From Paenibacillus sp. PastM-3 (GTDB lineage: Bacteria; Bacillota; Bacilli; Paenibacillales; Paenibacillaceae), in NCBI RefSeq assembly GCF_029893965.1, contig NZ_JARXXP010000016.1, positions 62,001-126,000 on the forward strand: DNA of 64,000 bases. The letters are read 5' to 3'. The position numbers were made by a program, and so were the translations under genes. Shown in pieces: positions 7,725 to 15,952 of the stretch. The notes beneath the pieces were generated by a model. It was not told the DNA's origin, did no database searches, and saw only the letters and a program-made list of their open reading frames with translations. Position 1 is the first letter of the stretch. Each line of letters opens with the position of its first letter.

Positions 7725-9115
7725 CAGAAAAACCGCCCTTCGTTGACCCGCAGCCATACACCGCCGTCTTCAATCAGCAGCCCGTCTTCTGCTGTGTACA
7801 CTACAGCTCCACGGCTAAGGGTTGCCTTCACTTTACAGGACAAGGTCATGCCGGCGTAAGGGCTGTGTTTATGGCAGTACAGGAGTTCATCCGCCTTCAG
7901 GGTGTAAGAATGGTCCGGGTCCAGCAGGACCAGATCGGCATCCAGCCCCGGCTTGATCGAGCCCTTGCGGTGATCCAGCCCGAACCGCCGGGCCGGCTGC
8001 TCGGCCAGCAGTGCCGCAATCTGTGTAACCGGCAGGCCCCGCAGGTTCACCCCTTCATGGAACATCAGCTCCAGGCTGCTCTGCGCCCCGGAGATTCCGC
8101 CCCAGGCTTCGAAGAAGCTCAGGCCGGGATCAAGCTTCAGCTCCGGCGGACACGGGGAGTGATCGGAGGCGATCAGCTCAATCCGTCCGTCTGCCAGCAC
8201 CTGCCACAGCTTCTCCTGCTCCTCCGGGCTGCGCAGCGGGGGTGCGCATTTGGCCAGTGCCCCCAGCTCCTCCAAACTGTTCTCATTCAGAACCAGGTAA
8301 TGCGGGCACGTCTCTGCCGATACATCAAGCCCGCGGAGCTTTGCTTCATGAATCATATCAATAGCCGCCGCCGTGCTTATATGCACAAAGTGCAGCCGGC
8401 AGCCTGTGCGCTCACTGTACAGCAGCGCTCTCGCCACCGCCTCAAGCTCGGCCTCTGCCGGACGGGCAGCGGCGAAATCCCGCGCGCCGGTCCGGCCGCT
8501 CCGTACAGCATCAGCAGACAGCGCTGCCGTGATGGCCTCGCTCTCCGCATGCAGCGCCAGGATGCCGCCGAAGGCGGCAATCCGCTGCATCCCCTGATAC
8601 AGGGTATCATCATCGACCTCGCGGAACCGGCCTTCCCCTTCACCGCCGGGATTGGAGATGAATGCCTTGAAGCCGGTAACTCCGGCTGCAGCCAGCCCCT
8701 CCAGATCCTCCAGATTGCCGGGGACCAGTCCGCCCCACAGGACATAATCGACGGCAGAATTCCCTGCTGCCGCTTCAGCCTTGCGCTGCAGCGCAGCCAG
8801 ATTTACCGTGGGCGGATTGCCGTTAAGCGGCATATCCGCATAGCAGGTGCAGCCCCCGGCGGCCAGCGCCGCCGAGCCGCTGCGGAAGCCTTCCCAGTGT
8901 CCAAAGGAAGGTTCATTAAAGTGGACATGCATATCGATCATGCCGGGCAGCACATACAGTCCCTGCGCATCAATGACCCGGGTGTCCGGAAGAACCGGCA
9001 GATCCCGGCCAAGTGCAGCTATTTTCCCGTCCTTTACTGCAACATCCAGCTTGACTACTTCTCCGGGCAGCACTACATCCCCGTTCCTGATGATAAGCTC
9101 ATATGATTCTTTCAT
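7724..9115 (-). CDS. allB: Allantoinase
   Basis: This enzyme hydrolyses the hydantoin ring of S-allantoin to allantoate. It is a cyclic amidohydrolase of 463 residues with the metal motif DMHVHFNEP (H63, H65), a lysine in TGFKAF (about K150) positioned to be carbamylated and bridge the two metals, HAES, HFVHIS and SDHSPC. These features match the AllB/PucH branch rather than hydantoinase, and the neighbours make allantoin the expected substrate. Its stop overlaps the start of allC by one base. It is preceded by uraH with a 36-base gap containing a ribosome binding site. It is part of the five-gene uraD-uraH-allB-allC-pucG unit. Confidence 0.93.
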   Translation of the reverse strand: MKESYELIIRNGDVVLPGEVVKLDVAVKDGKIAALGRDLPVLPDTRVIDAQGLYVLPGMIDMHVHFNEPSFGHWEGFRSGSAALAAGGCTCYADMPLNGNPPTVNLAALQRKAEAAAGNSAVDYVLWGGLVPGNLEDLEGLAAAGVTGFKAFISNPGGEGEGRFREVDDDTLYQGMQRIAAFGGILALHAESEAITAALSADAVRSGRTGARDFAAARPAEAELEAVARALLYSERTGCRLHFVHISTAAAIDMIHEAKLRGLDVSAETCPHYLVLNENSLEELGALAKCAPPLRSPEEQEKLWQVLADGRIELIASDHSPCPPELKLDPGLSFFEAWGGISGAQSSLELMFHEGVNLRGLPVTQIAALLAEQPARRFGLDHRKGSIKPGLDADLVLLDPDHSYTLKADELLYCHKHSPYAGMTLSCKVKATLSRGAVVYTAEDGLLIEDGGVWLRVNEGRFF

Positions 9116-9151
9116 GGTCCGGCCACCTCCGCCATCGGTCTATTTATTGTG

Positions 9152-9532
9152 TCAGCTCCCCCGGTACGTACTGTACCCTCCAGGTGCTACTAGCAGCGGA
9201 ACATGATAATGCTCTGCAGTGTTCGTGATATTAAATCTGAGCGGAATCTGTTCGAGAAAAAGCACCCCGGAGTCCGCTCCCGCTTCTCCTGCGCCGGCTG
9301 CCTGTGCAGTGCCGCGGAAATAATCCCCGGCCATAAACAGCAGTTCATAGCTGCCGGGGGTAAGCCCCGCGCCGGTCAGCAGCGGAGCATCCAGCCGCCC
9401 GTCGCTGTTCGTCACCGCTTCGCGCAGCAGCTCTCCCGCACCGCCGTCAAGCTTCCAGAGCTGGAGCGCCATCCCGGCTGCGGGACCGCCCCTTGCCAGG
9501 TCCAGCACATGGGTGGTCAGCCGCCCGCTCAT
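9152..9532 (-). CDS. uraH: 5-hydroxyisourate hydrolase (transthyretin-like)
   Basis: This enzyme converts 5-hydroxyisourate, the product of urate oxidase, to OHCU. It has 126 residues in the transthyretin-related fold. The N-terminal TTHVLDLARG motif carries the active-site histidine, a conserved arginine segment follows (IPLRFNI), then HYHVPLLV with further active-site histidines, and the C-terminus is YSTYRGS, the diagnostic tail of the family. The start overlaps the uraD stop by four bases (ATGA). In Bacillus the homologue is PucM. Within the window no urate oxidase supplies its substrate. Confidence 0.93.
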   Translation of the reverse strand: MSGRLTTHVLDLARGGPAAGMALQLWKLDGGAGELLREAVTNSDGRLDAPLLTGAGLTPGSYELLFMAGDYFRGTAQAAGAGEAGADSGVLFLEQIPLRFNITNTAEHYHVPLLVAPGGYSTYRGS

Positions 9533-10062
9533 GGTGCGGACCCTTCAGACTGCGGCAGCAGATCATGCAGCCGGAAGCCGGTAATCCGGCCGATTTCATA
9601 CAGGGCCTGCTCCCGCTCCTGTTCCAGCGGATGATGCACCCGCTTCGAAATGGCTGCAATAATGTCATCTTTGTTTTTGCCGCGGACCGCCAGAATAAAC
9701 GGAAAGCCGAACTTCTCTGTGTATGCCGCATTTAATCCTGTAAGCAGTTCGAATTCTTCCGGTGTCAGCCGGTCAAGGCCAGCCCCCTGCTGCTCCGCCG
9801 CCGAGTACGGGGTAACCTGCAGCCTGGTGGCGAGATCCGGGTGGGATCTCAGCAGCTCTGTAACCTGACTGTCAGGCGCGCTTCGCGCTGTCTGCAGCAT
9901 TGCATGGTGCAGCTCATCGACAGAATGAAACGGAATCTGCTGATAAGTCCCCTCTGCCACCCAAGGTGAATGTTCAAAAATCCCGCCTAGCGCCGCTACA
10001 AACTGTTCCCGGCTCATGCCGTTAATTTGCTCCAATGTTAAGGTATCTGTCTCTGCACTCAT
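9529..10062 (-). CDS. uraD: OHCU decarboxylase
   Basis: This enzyme decarboxylates 2-oxo-4-hydroxy-4-carboxy-5-ureidoimidazoline to S-allantoin. It is an all-helical protein of 177 residues, with the active-site RSHPDLA motif, the segment LNAAYTEKFGFPF and the AVRGK loop typical of the family. In Bacillus subtilis this activity is fused to urate oxidase in PucL; here it is a free-standing gene and the urate oxidase half is absent. It is the first gene of the ureide operon on the minus strand. A terminator for the preceding ABC permease (10127-10191) lies just upstream, so transcription needs a nearby promoter; none is strong by sequence alone. Confidence 0.92.
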   Translation of the reverse strand: MSAETDTLTLEQINGMSREQFVAALGGIFEHSPWVAEGTYQQIPFHSVDELHHAMLQTARSAPDSQVTELLRSHPDLATRLQVTPYSAAEQQGAGLDRLTPEEFELLTGLNAAYTEKFGFPFILAVRGKNKDDIIAAISKRVHHPLEQEREQALYEIGRITGFRLHDLLPQSEGSAP

Positions 10063-10126
10063 AATTCCGCCCCGCTTTCTATAGTCTTATTAACTGTGCA
10101 ATGATATTTCTCACATCACTTCAAGG

Positions 10127-10191
10127 GTAAAAAAAGTCCATTTACTGTATTCAACCGCTCAGAAGTTCGAACTACAATAAATGGATTTTTA
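10127..10191 (-). terminator. Intrinsic terminator after the ABC permease operon
   Basis: The arms AAAAATCCATTTATTGTA and TACAGTAAATGGACTTTTTTT (minus strand) enclose a 20-base loop and are followed by a U run. It separates the transporter operon from uraD. Confidence 0.75.
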
Positions 10192-10193
10192 GT

Positions 10194-10231
10194 GATTATA
10201 CCAGATAATCAGGCATAGCTTCTTTGGTTAG
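10194..10231 (-). promoter_or_regulatory. Candidate PucR-dependent promoter upstream of uraD
   Basis: On the minus strand TCTGGTATAATCA (10193-10205) contains an extended -10 element (TGGTATAAT). About 17 bases upstream there is no good -35 box, but the plus-strand CTTCTTTGGTTAG (10217-10229) matches 11 of 13 positions of the Bacillus PucR box WWWCNTTGGTTAA. An activator site over a poor -35 box would fit PucR-activated transcription of uraD. The terminator hairpin starts at the predicted transcript start, which argues against a simple promoter, so this is tentative. Confidence 0.25.
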
Positions 10232-11157
10232 AACCGCTGTTCGCGGATGTAAGGTGTCCCCAGTGACTCCGGAGTGCCCGAAGGCTTGTTGCGGTTACGG
10301 TAACCGAGATACATCAGTACCAGGATGGTTACGACATAAGGAATCATTTTAAGGAAGTAGGACGGAATCCCGCTGCCAAGCAGCTGGATGCGAAATCCGA
10401 GTGAGTCCAGCGCACCGAAGAAGTAGGCGCAGAAAAGCGCACGCAGCGGATTCCATCTGGCAAAGATGACGAGTCCGACGGCAATCCAGCCGCGGCCGGC
10501 CGTCAAGCCTTCATTCCAGGTCGGCGCATAGGCCAGCACCATGTCTGCCCCGGCAAGCCCAATCAGTGCAGCACCGGCAGTAACATAGCTGTAGCGGATC
10601 AGCTGCACCCGGATGCCCATTACATCCGCTGTCGCCGGATTATCCCCGACGGCCCGCAGATGCAGCCCCCAGGAGGTATGATGAATCAGCAGATGCAGCA
10701 CCAGCACCAGCAGCAGGCTGAACCAGGTCAAATAATCCAGCCGTCCAAAAATATCCCCGATCACCGGGATTCCCTGAAGCCAGGTCAGATTAAGCTTGGG
10801 TGAAGTCCCCGGCAGGGGCAGGCCGCTGATGGACTTGCCGAGATAGGCGCTGAGTCCGCTGCCGAACAGCGTCATCGCCAGCCCCGACATTGTCTGGTTT
10901 GCCCTCAGCGTCACGCATAGGAACGAATGCACCATGCCAAGCACCGCTGTCACGGCAATAGCTGCGAGTAAGGCCAGCAGCAGATTGCCGCTGCGGATGT
11001 AGACGATGCAGGTGGTCACCGCCCCCATCAGCATCAGCCCTTCCGCACCCAGCTGGATGATGCCCGCCCGCTCATTCAGGATACCGCCAAGCGTAGCCAG
11101 TAGCAGCGGGGTTCCCGCGGAAATGGCTGCTATCAATAACTGTGTAGTGAAATCCAT
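10228..11157 (-). CDS. Nucleoside/purine-type ABC transporter permease (second subunit)
   Basis: This is an inner membrane permease of the branched-chain/BMP-associated family (BPD_transp_2), 309 residues with about eight hydrophobic segments. The conserved stretches GGILNERAGIIQLGAEGLMLMGA at the N-terminus and LRAVGDNPATADVMGI in the cytoplasmic coupling loop are typical of purine nucleoside permeases such as NupQ. It ends the ABC operon and lies 29 bases after the other permease. It is paralogous to the permease at 61159-62115. With the ureide genes next door, uptake of purines, nucleosides or allantoin-like compounds is plausible; the substrate is not shown. Confidence 0.88.
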   Translation of the reverse strand: MDFTTQLLIAAISAGTPLLLATLGGILNERAGIIQLGAEGLMLMGAVTTCIVYIRSGNLLLALLAAIAVTAVLGMVHSFLCVTLRANQTMSGLAMTLFGSGLSAYLGKSISGLPLPGTSPKLNLTWLQGIPVIGDIFGRLDYLTWFSLLLVLVLHLLIHHTSWGLHLRAVGDNPATADVMGIRVQLIRYSYVTAGAALIGLAGADMVLAYAPTWNEGLTAGRGWIAVGLVIFARWNPLRALFCAYFFGALDSLGFRIQLLGSGIPSYFLKMIPYVVTILVLMYLGYRNRNKPSGTPESLGTPYIREQRF

Positions 11158-11186
11158 AGTCTAACTCCCTTCTCTCCAAGCGCCAT

Positions 11187-12305
11187 CTATGCGCTCCGGC
11201 GTATGCGGAAACGGTGAATCATATCGCCGGCAATCAGGAAGAACAGGATCGAGCCCTGCAGCATTTCTGAAATAGACGAAGGCAATCCGATGGTTTGCAC
11301 GCTGTAGCCGCCGACAATCAGACCGCCGAACAGGACGGAAGTAACAATCAGGCCGAGCGGATTCAGCTTGGCAAGCCAGGCGACGATGATTGCGGTGTAG
11401 CCGTAGCCGGGCGAGATGCCCTGCATCAGCTTGTGGGTTACCCCGGAGACCTCAGCCATGCCGGCAATGCCCGCCAGCCCTCCGCTGATCAGCATCACGA
11501 TGATAATATGCTTCTTGATATGAATACCTGCATAACGTGCAGCAGTCGGATTGGCTCCGATCAGCCGCAACTCATATCCCCAGCGGGTAAATTTGACCAT
11601 CAGGAAGTAGATAAATACAGCGACCAGTCCAAAGATCAGACCGATATGCAATCTTGTCGTTCCCAGAACCGGCAGCGACTGTGCTGCCGTAAACATCGGC
11701 GATCCCGGGAAATTGAAGCCCGCAGGATCTTTCCACGGACCAAACACCACATAGTCGAGTGCCAGAAGCGCTACATAATTCAGCATCAGCGAGGTAATCA
11801 GCTCATTAACTCCGAAGTGCGTGCGCGGGACGGCTGTCATCAGGCCCCAGAGCGCACCCGCAGCCGTACCGAAAATCAGCATCAGCGTAATGGCCCAGAA
11901 GGACGGCAGGTCAGGAAAATAAATCGTTACCGCCGTTGCAGCCATCGCGCCGACGGTAAGCTGCCCCTCTGCTCCGATATTCCATACGGAAATCCGGTAG
12001 GCTACAGCGATACCGAGGCCGCACAGCAGCAGCGGAATTGCTTTTACCATCGTCTCCGTGAAGCCGTAGGAGGTGCCAAAGGCACCGCGGAACATTTTCT
12101 CATAGACTGTCACCGGGTTCATCCCGTTTGCAGCGATAAAAACCGCACACAGCAGCAGCGCCAGAATTACGGATAGAACCGGAGACCACCACGGGGAACG
12201 GGTACGGCTTGAATCATATTCCAGCCGCAGCCCGAAACGTTTGCCGGACTTGGCCGGAAGCGGCTCCAGAACCGCCGCCGTATTGCCTGTATTTTTTGGA
12301 CTCAT
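11187..12305 (-). CDS. Nucleoside/purine-type ABC transporter permease (first subunit)
   Basis: This permease of the BPD_transp_2 family has 372 residues. A charged N-terminal cytoplasmic tail of about 35 residues precedes the membrane region. Family signatures include SVWNIGAEGQLTVGA and the coupling-loop sequence LIGANPTAARYAGI. It resembles NupP, which pairs with a NupQ-like partner. The start ATG overlaps the stop of the ATPase gene by four bases (ATGA), which indicates translational coupling within the transporter operon. A paralogous gene is present at 62116-63189. Confidence 0.88.
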   Translation of the reverse strand: MSPKNTGNTAAVLEPLPAKSGKRFGLRLEYDSSRTRSPWWSPVLSVILALLLCAVFIAANGMNPVTVYEKMFRGAFGTSYGFTETMVKAIPLLLCGLGIAVAYRISVWNIGAEGQLTVGAMAATAVTIYFPDLPSFWAITLMLIFGTAAGALWGLMTAVPRTHFGVNELITSLMLNYVALLALDYVVFGPWKDPAGFNFPGSPMFTAAQSLPVLGTTRLHIGLIFGLVAVFIYFLMVKFTRWGYELRLIGANPTAARYAGIHIKKHIIIVMLISGGLAGIAGMAEVSGVTHKLMQGISPGYGYTAIIVAWLAKLNPLGLIVTSVLFGGLIVGGYSVQTIGLPSSISEMLQGSILFFLIAGDMIHRFRIRRSA

Positions 12306-13834
12306 ACCGCACTGCCCTCCCTGTGCCGGATTCCGGCCATCATCAGACCAATCTGTTCCCTGTCGGCATGCTCATGATCGCTTTCGCCGATAATTGCGCC
12401 GTTGTATATAACCAGAATCCGGTCTGACAACTGCAGAAGCTCATCGAGATCCTCTGAAATCAGCAGCACGCCGCTGCCGGAGCTCCGCAGCTCCATCAGC
12501 AGCTCATGTACACCCGCAGTAGCTCCCACATCAAGTCCTTGTGTAGGGTGAACGGCAACCATCAGCTTTGGCTTATGGCTGACCTCACGGGCGAACAGCA
12601 GTTTCTGCTGATTCCCGCCGGATAACTGCTGCACCGGAGTATCCAGTTCGGGCGTCTTGACGTCAAAACGCTGCACCAGCTCCTGTGACCACAGACGGTT
12701 CTTCGCCGCCTTCAGAATACCAAATTTGGAGTGTTCCTCCGTCCGGTAGGATTTGAAGAGCAGATTATCAACTGACCCCAGCCGTCCGGCCAGACCGCTC
12801 TTCATACGATTCTCCGGCACATGGGAAATCCCCGCATCAATGGCGCCGCGGACCGATGCTGTTTTTACCCGGCTGCCGTCAAAAATAATCTCTCCGTTCC
12901 TCCAGGTTCTAAGACCCGTAAGGACCTCTGCGAGTTCCTTTTGCCCGTTGCCCGCTACCCCTGCAACGCCAACAATTTCGCCCTCGCGCACAGTGAGCGA
13001 CAAGCCGTCAAGCGCCTTGCGGCCGTGATCGGCCGAGACCTCCAGACGGTTGACCACAAGCAGCGGATCCCCCTGAGTGGCTTCCCGTTCCTGGCGGCTG
13101 ATCGTCACTTCCCTGCCTACCATCAGGCGGGCCAGCTCCAGTTCATCTGTCTGTGCCGTAGCCAGCGTGGCAATCATTTTGCCTTTGCGCATGACGGAGA
13201 TCCGGTCAGAGGAAGCCATAACTTCCTTCATCTTGTGAGTAGTCATAATAACCGTCTTGCCCGCCTGCTTCATTACCCGCAGCGTTTCAAACAGCTGCTC
13301 CGCTTCCCCCGGTGTAAGCACGGAAGTCGGCTCATCCAGAATGATGATATCCGCCCCCCTGTAGAGCGTCTTGACGATCTCCACACGCTGCTGTTCACCG
13401 ACGGACAGCTGCCAGATTGGCCGGTTAACCGGAAACTTCAGCCCGAACTGTTCTCCCAGCGCTTCAATCTCCTCGTGCTTCTGCCTGATCCACTTGCTTC
13501 CCCGCCAGAAAGACGACTTTTCGCCAAGCACGATATTTTCCGCTGCCGTGAGCGTCTGCACAAGTCTGAAATTCTGAAACACCATCCCGACCCCCAAAAG
13601 CGCCGCATCCTTAGGGGAGCGGATTCTGGCAGGCTTGCCGTGAATCAGAATTTCGCCTTCATCCGCCCGGTATACACCTGACAGCATGCTCATGACTGTG
13701 CTCTTACCTGCTCCGTTCTCACCAAGCAGCGCGTGAACCTCACCCGCGTTTGCCGAAAAATCGACTTGATCGCTTGCCGTTACAGAACCGAATCTCTTCA
13801 CAATCCCGCGCATCTCAACCGAATGGTCCTGCAT
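12302..13834 (-). CDS. Nucleoside/purine-type ABC transporter ATP-binding protein
   Basis: This is a duplicated ATPase of about 510 residues with two nucleotide-binding domains, as in sugar and nucleoside importers. The first domain has Walker A GENGAGKST, signature LSVGEQQRVEI and Walker B IIILDEPTSVL. The second has a modified P-loop GVAGNGQKEL and signature LSGGNQQKLLFAREV, with AVHPTQGLDVG in place of a usual Walker B. Such asymmetry is normal in this family (NupO-like). An upstream ATG at 13888 is in frame, but the ATG at 13834 has an AAGGAG site at good spacing. The gene follows the BMP lipoprotein after a strong hairpin. Confidence 0.9.
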   Translation of the reverse strand: MQDHSVEMRGIVKRFGSVTASDQVDFSANAGEVHALLGENGAGKSTVMSMLSGVYRADEGEILIHGKPARIRSPKDAALLGVGMVFQNFRLVQTLTAAENIVLGEKSSFWRGSKWIRQKHEEIEALGEQFGLKFPVNRPIWQLSVGEQQRVEIVKTLYRGADIIILDEPTSVLTPGEAEQLFETLRVMKQAGKTVIMTTHKMKEVMASSDRISVMRKGKMIATLATAQTDELELARLMVGREVTISRQEREATQGDPLLVVNRLEVSADHGRKALDGLSLTVREGEIVGVAGVAGNGQKELAEVLTGLRTWRNGEIIFDGSRVKTASVRGAIDAGISHVPENRMKSGLAGRLGSVDNLLFKSYRTEEHSKFGILKAAKNRLWSQELVQRFDVKTPELDTPVQQLSGGNQQKLLFAREVSHKPKLMVAVHPTQGLDVGATAGVHELLMELRSSGSGVLLISEDLDELLQLSDRILVIYNGAIIGESDHEHADREQIGLMMAGIRHREGSAV

Positions 13835-13866
13835 AATGGGATGCTCCTTCCTTATAGTTGTAGTAC

Positions 13867-13906
13867 GGGTGGGGAAGGTTCCATTCATCCGGAACCCGCC
13901 CCACCC
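13867..13906 (-). other. Strong hairpin between binding-protein and ATPase genes
   Basis: GGGTGGGG-AA-GGTTCC and GGAACC-CG-CCCCACCC form 14 base pairs around an 8-base loop. No U tract follows on the minus strand, so it is not an ordinary terminator. Its position just after the BMP gene suits an mRNA 3'-end stabiliser that keeps binding-protein transcripts more abundant than those for the membrane components; this role is inferred. Confidence 0.6.
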
Positions 13907-13941
13907 ATAGGAACATGAAGTATGAAATTAAAGTTAAGCCG

Positions 13942-15114
13942 TTATTGCGGGATTGTGCCCTCTACGCCTTTGACAAGCCAGTTCATCCCCAGAACTTCTT
14001 CAAGCGTAAGCTTCTGGCCTTCCTGAACCTTGACGTTGCCCTGGTTATCAGAGATCGGGCCGGTGAATACATCCAGTTCGCCGCTGATGATCTTGGCCTT
14101 TGCATCCTCCACCAGTGCCTTCACATCATCAGGAACCTTGTTGCCGAACGGTGCCAGCTCAACCATGCCGTCCGCCATATCCCCGGAATACTGCTCGCTC
14201 TTCCACGTTCCGTCCATTACCGACTGGACTGCCTTCACGTAATAAGGGCCCCAGTTCCAGACCGGGTTGGTCAGGTAGTTATCCGGCGCATACTTGCTCA
14301 TATCCGAGTCGTTACCGCCTGCATAAGCTCCGCGTTCAGCAGCTGCCTGGAGGGTAGCCGGGGAATCCTGATAGGCCAGCAGGACATCGGCGCCTTTATC
14401 CAGCAGACTGATTGCCGCCTGGCGTTCTGTTGCCGGGTCATACCATGTGTTAGTCCATACTACATCAACCTTGATATCGGGGTTGACGCTCTGTGCACCG
14501 AGTGTAAAAGCATTCAGATTATAAATAACTTCGCTGATCGGAAAAGCTCCTACATAACCGAGATGATTTTTGGTAGTCATTTTTCCGGCAGCGATACCTG
14601 TGAGATAACTTGCCTGATAGTTCTTGCCGAAATACGTGCCCATATTCTCAGCTGTCTTGTAGCCGGAAGCATGGAGGAATTTCACGTTGGGGAATTTGCC
14701 CGCTACATTAAGGGTGAAGTCCATGTATCCGAAGCTTGTGGTGAATACGATGTCGTGGGATTGTGCCAGTTCAGTAATAATGCGCTCTGCATCGGCACTT
14801 TCCGGAACATTTTCAACGAAGTCCGCTTTGATGCCGAGCTCTTTTTCCATGTACAAACGGCCCTGGTCATGCTGATACGTGTAACCGCCGTCGCCCGGAG
14901 GCCCGATGTAGACAAAAGCAACTGTCGGCTTCTCTGCCGCCGGCTCTGTTGTTGCCGGTGCCTCTGTTGCAGTCCCTGCATTCGCCGCAGCCGGTGCCTC
15001 CGTTGCAGCCGCGTTAGTTGAAGCATTGTTGTTGCCTCCGCAGCCTGCCAGCACTACTGCAAGCAGGAACATTAGCATTAAGCTTACCGTAAATCCCTGA
15101 CCCCTTTTTTTCAT
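13942..15114 (-). CDS. BMP-family substrate-binding lipoprotein
   Basis: This is the extracytoplasmic binding protein for the adjoining ABC importer, 390 residues. The signal peptide ends in the lipobox LAGC (about C25), followed by an Asn/Ala/Thr/Pro-rich tether of about 40 residues. The mature domain begins PTVAFVYIGPPGDGGYTY, the conserved opening of the BMP/Med/PnrA purine nucleoside binding family. Further family motifs are TTSFGYMDF and GAFPISEVIYNLNAF. A GGAGGAGGAG site precedes the ATG. Some BMP proteins in this family accompany purine, allantoin or thiamine-type transporters, so the ligand cannot be fixed from sequence. Confidence 0.9.
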   Translation of the reverse strand: MKKRGQGFTVSLMLMFLLAVVLAGCGGNNNASTNAAATEAPAAANAGTATEAPATTEPAAEKPTVAFVYIGPPGDGGYTYQHDQGRLYMEKELGIKADFVENVPESADAERIITELAQSHDIVFTTSFGYMDFTLNVAGKFPNVKFLHASGYKTAENMGTYFGKNYQASYLTGIAAGKMTTKNHLGYVGAFPISEVIYNLNAFTLGAQSVNPDIKVDVVWTNTWYDPATERQAAISLLDKGADVLLAYQDSPATLQAAAERGAYAGGNDSDMSKYAPDNYLTNPVWNWGPYYVKAVQSVMDGTWKSEQYSGDMADGMVELAPFGNKVPDDVKALVEDAKAKIISGELDVFTGPISDNQGNVKVQEGQKLTLEEVLGMNWLVKGVEGTIPQ

Positions 15115-15140
15115 AATTCTCCTCCTCCAGGATATCTCTC

Positions 15141-15203
15141 TTAATGGCTGAAACCATTAATGTATCTCTACTATACTGAGACAGAGCGTTCACGTAAATT
15201 TAC
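15141..15203 (-). promoter_or_regulatory. Promoter and operator candidates for the BMP transporter operon
   Basis: On the minus strand TTTACG (15193-15198) and TATAGT (15170-15175) are 17 bases apart, a plausible sigma-A promoter. GTAAATTTAC, a perfect 10-bp palindrome at 15194-15203, overlaps the -35. TTAATGG-N6-CCATTAA at 15141-15160 is a perfect 7-bp inverted repeat lying just after the predicted start site. Either palindrome could be an operator; the binding protein is unknown. Confidence 0.5.
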
Positions 15204-15331
15204 ATAACATACGTTTGTGCTATATAATAAGAACTTTACAGGTTTTTGTGCTTAATGCACTAAACTGAAGCGAATTATACTTAAAATATGTGATATTTAC
15301 TTACATTTAACGGGCAATCCGTCTTTTGGTG

Positions 15332-15952
15332 TCAGCTTTCTCCGCGAATACTCCAAGCTTTATGTGCATCATAAACACCAAACCGCGGATCAGCATCTGA
15401 AAAGGAACCTGCAGAATCAGTCTGCAGAACAGCTCCCTTGTACTCGGAGGACCGGAAAAGCCCCGCAGTTCCTTCTCCCCCCTCTAATCCCTGCAATACC
15501 GAGAACATTTCTCTGGAAAACAGAGCCGGCGGCAGCGGCAGCCCCTCATGGGTCCCGGCCACATAATCAAGCTCCGGATTTCGCATATACATGTCCTTCA
15601 GCCGGTTTACAAGCGAGGCTGTAACAGAAGTCTGACCGGCAAGCGCCACCACTACAGCATCAGGCTGCAGCGGCAGAATAGCATTCAGTCCGCAGCGCAG
15701 GGAAAACGACAGTCCCAGATGAGCGGTCAGGCAGGTTTCAGTCCGCCTTGAGCTCTGCTCAGCGGCAGGCGGCAGCCATACCAGATTGTCATCTGCCCGC
15801 ACAACCACGACCAGCGGATCAAGGGTGCAGCGTTCAAGCTCACTGACCACTACGCTTTCCGGCGTAAGCTCTGGAGGCAGCTTGGGCGATGCCTTGGGTA
15901 CTCCCGCCCGTCTGCCATGCCCTGCCGCCAGGTAAATACCGGCTACTCTCAT
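15332..15952 (-). CDS. pucB: PucB-like nucleotidyltransferase-fold protein, divergent
   Basis: PucB/MocA proteins attach a nucleotide to molybdopterin when maturing xanthine dehydrogenase. The product is 206 residues and begins with the LAAGHGRRAG loop of the MobA-like NTP transferase family. Two normally conserved features are weak: the basic loop after the glycine motif reads GVPKASPKLP, and the (L/A)-A-D-Q-P metal motif reads LAGQTS, lacking the aspartate. It may therefore have altered or lost activity. An AAAGGAG site lies at correct spacing. No xanthine dehydrogenase subunit is present in the window, which leaves this gene without its usual partners. Confidence 0.6.
   Translation of the reverse strand: MRVAGIYLAAGHGRRAGVPKASPKLPPELTPESVVVSELERCTLDPLVVVVRADDNLVWLPPAAEQSSRRTETCLTAHLGLSFSLRCGLNAILPLQPDAVVVALAGQTSVTASLVNRLKDMYMRNPELDYVAGTHEGLPLPPALFSREMFSVLQGLEGGEGTAGLFRSSEYKGAVLQTDSAGSFSDADPRFGVYDAHKAWSIRGES

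Noticed and set aside
7712..9106. 464-codon frame antisense to allantoinase
   Set aside because: Same reason: fully overlaps a certain gene, and the translation is Arg/Gln/Pro-rich without domain motifs.
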